Of a DNA stretch of 64,000 bases, positions 60,062 through 64,000 are shown in pieces. Source of the stretch: an uncultured Lachnospiraceae bacterium. GTDB taxonomy: Bacteria > Bacillota > Clostridia > Lachnospirales > Lachnospiraceae. Where the stretch lies: the NCBI GenBank assembly GCA_947367855.1, contig CANBFE010000001.1, positions 186,001-250,000 on the forward strand. The letters are read 5' to 3'. Below the pieces are notes generated by a model that saw only the letters and a program-made list of their open reading frames with translations, was not told where the DNA came from and made no database searches. The position numbers were made by a program, and so were the translations under genes. The stretch's first letter is position 1, and every line of letters starts with the position of its first letter.

Positions 60062-60135
60062 GGAAGCATAGCTCAGCTGGGATGAGCGCTCGCCTGACTA
60101 GCGGGAGGCCAAGGGTTCGAGCCCCTTTGCTTCCA
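60062..60135 (+). tRNA. tRNA-Val-like gene (anticodon GAC)
   Basis: 74-nt cloverleaf. Acceptor GGAAGCA (60062-60068) pairs with TGCTTCC (60128-60134). Anticodon stem CTCGC/GCGGG (one T-G pair) encloses CTGACTA with GAC at 60096-60098. T-arm AAGGG-TTCGAGC-CCCTT. Unusual points: base 37 (3' to the anticodon) is T where a purine is normal, and the D-loop ends in T instead of A21 (the D-stem can then be 5 bp). Identity as Val rests on the anticodon alone. Confidence 0.75.
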
Positions 60136-60152
60136 TTTTTTTGTATCCGTCT

Positions 60153-60174
60153 AATGGGAGTGTCCCATTGTTTT
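60153..60174 (+). terminator. terminator of the tRNA-Val gene
   Basis: AATGGGA (60153-60159) pairs with TCCCATT (60163-60169), then GTTTT. Confidence 0.75.
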
Positions 60175-60299
60175 CCCGATACCATGTGCCATATTATAAT
60201 TATAAATACTTCCCGTGTCAGGGAAAGCTTTCTCTGCATGGGAGCCTGGAAGGAGACGGAAGGACAGGGTTCGAAGCATAAGACAGAGGAGGTTGGAAA

Positions 60300-61166
60300 A
60301 TGGCAGAGGGCAGAAAAAAGATGCTGGTAACGGGGGCATCCGGGTTCCTGGGAAGCAGAATCGCATCATTTTACCGGGACAGGTATGAGGTCTGCGTCCC
60401 GTCACATGGGGAGATGGATATTGCGGACCTGGAGAGTGTGAAGCGTGTATTTGACAGGATCTGTCCCCATGTGGTGGTACATTGCGCAGCGGTTTCGGAT
60501 GTGGGGGCCTGTGAGAGGGAGCCGGAGAGCTCCTGGAAGATCAATGTGGATGGGAGCCGGAATATTGCGCAGATGTCGGCATTCCATCATGCGAAATGCC
60601 TGGCTGCCAGTTCCGACCAGGTATATTTCGGGAGCGTAGGGACAGAGCCGCACAGGGAGGACGAGGAACTGCGCCCCGGGAATGTGTACGGCAGGGAGAA
60701 GCTGAGAGCCGAGGAGGAATGCCTGAAGGTAAACCCGGAATGTATCCTGCTGCGTCTGTCATGGATGTATGATGCATGCGTGATCAGGGAGGGGGAGCAT
60801 GGGGATTTCTTCCGGATACTGGCGGCAAATCTGAAGAATTCGGAGGAGCTGAAATATCCGGTTCACGACAGGCGGGGAATTACGGACGTGAATGAGGTGG
60901 TGCGCAATATGGAGCAGGCATTTCAACTGAAGGGGGGAGTCTATAATTTCGGTTCCCCCAATGACAGAAATACCTATGAAACGGTAGTGGAGCTGTTCCG
61001 CGCCCTTGGATGGGACACGGCCCGCCTGAGAGGAGATACGGAAAGCCATGCCCTGGCGCCCAGAAATCTGACCATGGACCCCGGCAGGCTTCAGGGGTAT
61101 GGGATTACCTTTTCTCCTACGGTTCTGGCCCTTGGGAAGAACGGACGGCTGTATTTTTCCATTTAA
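60300..61166 (+). CDS. NAD(P)-dependent sugar-nucleotide reductase-like SDR protein (RmlD type)
   Basis: A 288-residue extended short-chain dehydrogenase. The NAD-binding motif is VTGASGFLGSR and the catalytic Tyr-Lys pair is in VYGREKLRAEE. The architecture (short, lacking a long C-terminal region) resembles RmlD/dTDP-4-dehydrorhamnose reductase, but rmlA, rmlB and rmlC are not beside it, so the substrate is not assigned. GGAGG precedes the ATG. Confidence 0.8.
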   Translation: MAEGRKKMLVTGASGFLGSRIASFYRDRYEVCVPSHGEMDIADLESVKRVFDRICPHVVVHCAAVSDVGACEREPESSWKINVDGSRNIAQMSAFHHAKCLAASSDQVYFGSVGTEPHREDEELRPGNVYGREKLRAEEECLKVNPECILLRLSWMYDACVIREGEHGDFFRILAANLKNSEELKYPVHDRRGITDVNEVVRNMEQAFQLKGGVYNFGSPNDRNTYETVVELFRALGWDTARLRGDTESHALAPRNLTMDPGRLQGYGITFSPTVLALGKNGRLYFSI

Positions 61167-61267
61167 CCGGCGGGGCCGTATATTTTCCGGCCCGGGATTT
61201 ATAACAGAGCGGAAGGCAGAGGCGGGAAGGGGTCTGCCTGCTTCTGTCTGCAGAGAGGATGGGCAGA

Positions 61268-62569
61268 ATGCAAGTGTACAAAGCACCCATGGGGTGGAAC
61301 AGCTATGACTATTATGACACAACTGTCAGTGAGGAGAGAGTCAGGGCCAATGCAGACTATATGGCTGCGCATTTGAAGGATGCAGGTTGGGAGTATGTGG
61401 TAGTGGATATTCAGTGGTATGCCGGGGATGCCGGTACCATGCGGGACAGATACCAGTACATTCCCTTCGGCGAAGCGGAGATGGACGAATACGGACGGCT
61501 GCAGCCGGATGTAAAGCGTTTTCCCTCCTCGGCGGGAGGAAAGGGTTTCGGCCCGCTGGCGGAATATGTGCACGGACTGGGGCTGAAGTTCGGCATCCAT
61601 ATCATGCGGGGAATTCCGAGGCTTGCCGCCCACAGGCATCTGCCCATTCTCGGGAGCGGCGCAAGGGCAGACCAGGCTGCGGACCCCTCCTCCATCTGCG
61701 GATGGAACCCGGATATGTACGGTCTGCGGAAAAACGCAGAGGGCAGCCAGGCTTACTATGACTCCATTATCGGCATGTATGCGCAATGGGGTGTGGATTA
61801 TATAAAATGCGACGATATCTGCAATACAAATCTGTATCCCCACAATCCCTATTCAGCCGCCCATGAGGTGGAGATGCTGCATGCTGCCATCGAAAAAACG
61901 GGCAGGGATATCATCCTTTCCCTTTCACCGGGCCCGGCGGTTATTGAGAAAGCGTGGCATTACGAAAAATACGCAAATATGTGGCGGATTACCGATGATT
62001 TCTGGGATCAGTGGGATCTGCTGCGGAATATGTTTGACAGATGTGAATTGTGGCAGAATCATGTGGCTCCTGGTTCTTATCCTGACTGTGACATGCTGCC
62101 GCTTGGGAAACTGGGCGGCGGATTCGGGAACGGAGAGCGGGATACCCGTTTTACCAGGGACGAACAGATCACAATGATGACATTATGGTCTGTATTTGGT
62201 TCGCCGCTTATGGCAGGGGCGGAGCTGACGAAGCTGGATGAGTGGACCCTGTGGCTGCTGACCAGGAAGGAGATCCTGAAACTGGTCTCAAATGAATATG
62301 TGGGAAGACAGTTTGAGAAAAATGAGGAGTATGCCATCTGGAGCTGCCGTAAGGAAGGCGAACGGTATCTGGCGTTTTTCAATTTTATGGAGGAGGCCAG
62401 GCAGGTTTCCTGCCTCCTGGAGGAAGTAGAGCAGTTTGCGGGAAGAACATCAGAAATCTCCAGGGCTGTGGAACTCTGGAGCGGCAGGGACATTGCGCCT
62501 GTCGGAGGGGTGCTGACGGATCTTGTGCCTGCCCATGGGGCCAGGCTGTTTGAACTTCTGGACTCGTGA
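61268..62569 (+). CDS. GH27 alpha-galactosidase
   Basis: A 433-residue retaining glycosidase with the (beta/alpha)8 barrel start KAPMGWNSYDYYD. The nucleophile is Asp182 in YIKCDD, and the acid/base is Asp244 in the RxxxD motif (WRITDDFWD). No signal peptide, so it works inside the cell on imported oligosaccharides, or is exported by an unknown route. ATG 61268 gives a 9-nt spacing from GAGAGG (61253-61258); ATG 61259 would abut that site. Alpha-galactosidase is the usual GH27 activity, but related specificities cannot be excluded. Confidence 0.9.
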   Translation: MQVYKAPMGWNSYDYYDTTVSEERVRANADYMAAHLKDAGWEYVVVDIQWYAGDAGTMRDRYQYIPFGEAEMDEYGRLQPDVKRFPSSAGGKGFGPLAEYVHGLGLKFGIHIMRGIPRLAAHRHLPILGSGARADQAADPSSICGWNPDMYGLRKNAEGSQAYYDSIIGMYAQWGVDYIKCDDICNTNLYPHNPYSAAHEVEMLHAAIEKTGRDIILSLSPGPAVIEKAWHYEKYANMWRITDDFWDQWDLLRNMFDRCELWQNHVAPGSYPDCDMLPLGKLGGGFGNGERDTRFTRDEQITMMTLWSVFGSPLMAGAELTKLDEWTLWLLTRKEILKLVSNEYVGRQFEKNEEYAIWSCRKEGERYLAFFNFMEEARQVSCLLEEVEQFAGRTSEISRAVELWSGRDIAPVGGVLTDLVPAHGARLFELLDS

Positions 62570-62635
62570 CAGAGAGATTCAGAGGGCCGTATCGGATGGA
62601 AAAGCCGGAACAGGGAACACCGGGAGGGAAGCGGA

Positions 62636-63220
62636 ATGAAGATTGGAGAAGCGCAGGGGATCTACAGGGAACAGGTCAGGGCATATCAGAAGGAGAGGGC
62701 GTCGGTGTCAAAGCAGCTTCAGAACCTTCGCCGCCGGATGGAGGCGCATCCGGATGAAAAGGAGCAGTATGAGTCCGAGGCTGCCACCCTGGAGCTGACA
62801 TTGGAGACCCTGCAGGAGAAGCAGGAAGAGTATCAGGATTATTTAAGTGATCTGGCAGAGCAGTACTGCGCCTACTGGAATGCCACGGTGGGGGAACAGC
62901 AGGCGGACGCAGCGGAAGAGTATGCGGTGGATATGGCCAAAATTATGGAGGTGGCCCGCCGTATCATGAGGGGAGCCATTGTACCTGCGTCAGACGAGCG
63001 GAAATTAATGGAATACAGTGAAGAAATGTACCAGACAGCGAAGAATATAGGCGCCATGGTACAGCGGCAGAAGAAGGAGAAATACGATTCCCTCTGGGGT
63101 GACGAGGAGAAGAAGGTATACGATGATCCCCGGGAGGCGGCGGAAAACGGGGAAGTGATGGGGGAAGGCCCCCAGCTGACGGACCCGGCTGCAGTTACGG
63201 CTGCGGTTTCCGGAGAATGA
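62636..63220 (+). CDS. coiled-coil protein of unknown function
   Basis: A 194-residue acidic protein with a long coiled coil (residues about 10-75, rich in Q, E, K and L), a middle helix with ARRIMRGAIVPASDERKLME, and a disordered C-terminus (EGPQLTDPAAVTAAVSGE). AGGGAAGCGGA precedes the ATG. I recall similar unassigned proteins in Lachnospiraceae but no function. It lies 66 nt after the GH27 gene and 46 nt before the LytTR regulator. Confidence 0.65.
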   Translation: MKIGEAQGIYREQVRAYQKERASVSKQLQNLRRRMEAHPDEKEQYESEAATLELTLETLQEKQEEYQDYLSDLAEQYCAYWNATVGEQQADAAEEYAVDMAKIMEVARRIMRGAIVPASDERKLMEYSEEMYQTAKNIGAMVQRQKKEKYDSLWGDEEKKVYDDPREAAENGEVMGEGPQLTDPAAVTAAVSGE

Positions 63221-63266
63221 GCAATGAGGCCTGGAGACTGTGTTTTGGCCGGAAGGGAAGCCGGAG

Positions 63267-63992
63267 ATGTTACATTTGGCTGTATGTGACGATGACATGA
63301 GAACCCTGGAGTATCTGGCAGGGGAAGCCGGGAACTGGGCGGAAGCGGAAGGAAGGGCCTGCAGTGTGGAAAGGTATGCTTCTGCGGATGCCTTTTTGTT
63401 TGCGTGGGAAGAACGGAAGGATACGGATATTCTGCTCCTGGACATTGAGATGCCGGGGACGGATGGCATGGAGCTGGCGAGACGGCTGCGGCAGCTGGGC
63501 AATCCTGTGAACATTATCTTTGTGACGGGAAATCCGGACTTCGCGTTGGAGGGCTATGACCTGGAGGCGGTGTCTTATCTGGTGAAGCCGGTGAAAAAAG
63601 ACCGTCTGTGGGCGGCGCTTGGCAGGGCCGGGAAGCGGGTCAGGGACAGGGCGGCGATTCTGGCCTGCCTTTCAGCCGGGGAAGTGGAAAAGGTTTTCGC
63701 GGCAGATATCTGCTGTGTGGAAAGCCGCGGGCATGACTGTATCCTGTGGAAAAAAGAAGGCCGGGAGCTTGTGTGCAGGACAGGCATTCAGCAGATGGAA
63801 CAGGAACTGCAGGAATGTACGGATTCCTTTTTCAAGCCGCACAGATCCTACTTTGTGAATCTGGAGCATGTGGAAAGAATCGGAAAGAAGGAAATCTGCA
63901 TGGACAACGGGATGTCGGTTCCTCTGGCCAGAGGAAAATGGGAGGAGCTGAACCGGGCGTATATGGAATATTTCCGCAGGCAGAGCTTTTGA
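63267..63992 (+). CDS. LytTR-family response regulator
   Basis: A 241-residue regulator of the AgrA/LytR type: receiver domain (residues 1-115) with phosphoacceptor Asp59 in LLLDIEMPGTDG, then a LytTR DNA-binding domain (about 135-238, with SRGHDCILW and FFKPHRSYFVNLEHVERI). Such regulators are normally paired with a GHKL histidine kinase, probably encoded just beyond the window. ATG 63267 (MLHLAVCDDD) follows GGAAGGGA; the upstream ATG (63240) has no site. Confidence 0.93.
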   Translation: MLHLAVCDDDMRTLEYLAGEAGNWAEAEGRACSVERYASADAFLFAWEERKDTDILLLDIEMPGTDGMELARRLRQLGNPVNIIFVTGNPDFALEGYDLEAVSYLVKPVKKDRLWAALGRAGKRVRDRAAILACLSAGEVEKVFAADICCVESRGHDCILWKKEGRELVCRTGIQQMEQELQECTDSFFKPHRSYFVNLEHVERIGKKEICMDNGMSVPLARGKWEELNRAYMEYFRRQSF

Positions 63993-64000
63993 GACGGCAT

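Noticed and set aside
60043..60330. 95-codon frame through the tRNA-Val gene
   Set aside because: Reads through the tRNA; tRNA shadows often give such frames.

Overview
The window looks like one contiguous piece of chromosome from an anaerobic, butyrate-forming Firmicute, most likely a Lachnospiraceae member (Clostridia). The main support is the gene order thl-crt-hbd-bcd-etfB-etfA, which is the usual butyrate cluster order in that family. Several small proteins of Lachnospiraceae type (a DUF5688-like protein, small membrane proteins, a short GntR-ClpC pair), AGGAGG-type ribosome binding sites and Gram-positive promoters agree with this. Base composition is moderately GC-rich. I see no phage, insertion sequence, integrase, conjugation module or CRISPR array, so this is mostly core and metabolic chromosome.

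Layout. 1-1890: 3' part of a hybrid histidine kinase with two receiver domains. 1923-8890: butyrate operon with promoter, unusual duplicated hairpin cassettes between thl and crt, and a terminator. 9014-12915: a cysteine-cluster protein, a D,D-carboxypeptidase, and a convergent two-subunit serine dehydratase. 13029-13495: RNase P RNA with promoter and terminator. 13581-17003: pyrE, two small membrane proteins and an M29 aminopeptidase. 17022-20742: purE-purM-purN-purD. 20782-22805: a zinc-ribbon/HTH protein followed by a membrane SH3 protein with a long disordered tail. 22864-27683: GntR-clpC, an unknown protein and radA, then tRNA-Trp. 28014-33669: two orphan proteins, a TetR regulator and purL. 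33757-40902: a GT-C type membrane protein, a GH2 glycosidase, and uxuA-uxuB under a promoter with a perfect cre-like palindrome. 41041-43473: YqeG-type HAD phosphatase, aroE and an aroK-aroQ fusion. 43507-49088: efp, a DUF5688-like gene, tRNA-Arg inside an inverted repeat, an SH3 protein with 13-residue repeats, and gdhA. 49205-58078: a cytosolic zinc-domain chemoreceptor (minus strand), RNase HI, a pseudouridine synthase, a divergent NAD-dependent ligase, metA and rhaB-rhaA. 58131-63992: an ABC exporter, a tRNA-Val-like gene, a sugar-nucleotide reductase-like gene, a GH27 galactosidase, a coiled-coil protein and a LytTR response regulator.

Functionally the window combines fermentation to butyryl-CoA, nitrogen assimilation (gdhA), purine, pyrimidine, shikimate and methionine biosynthesis, and uptake-end catabolism of host or plant sugars (glucuronate via UxuAB, rhamnose via RhaBA, galactosides via GH27, and a GH2 enzyme that may release glucuronate). 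The least ordinary items are the AroK-AroQ fusion with an internal start site, the tandem hairpin repeats inside the butyrate operon, the inverted repeat bracketing tRNA-Arg, the LigA that lacks a motif IV lysine, the tRNA-Val with a pyrimidine at position 37, and the zinc-ribbon/SH3-disordered-tail gene pair. No obviously new multi-gene defence or mobile system is visible.
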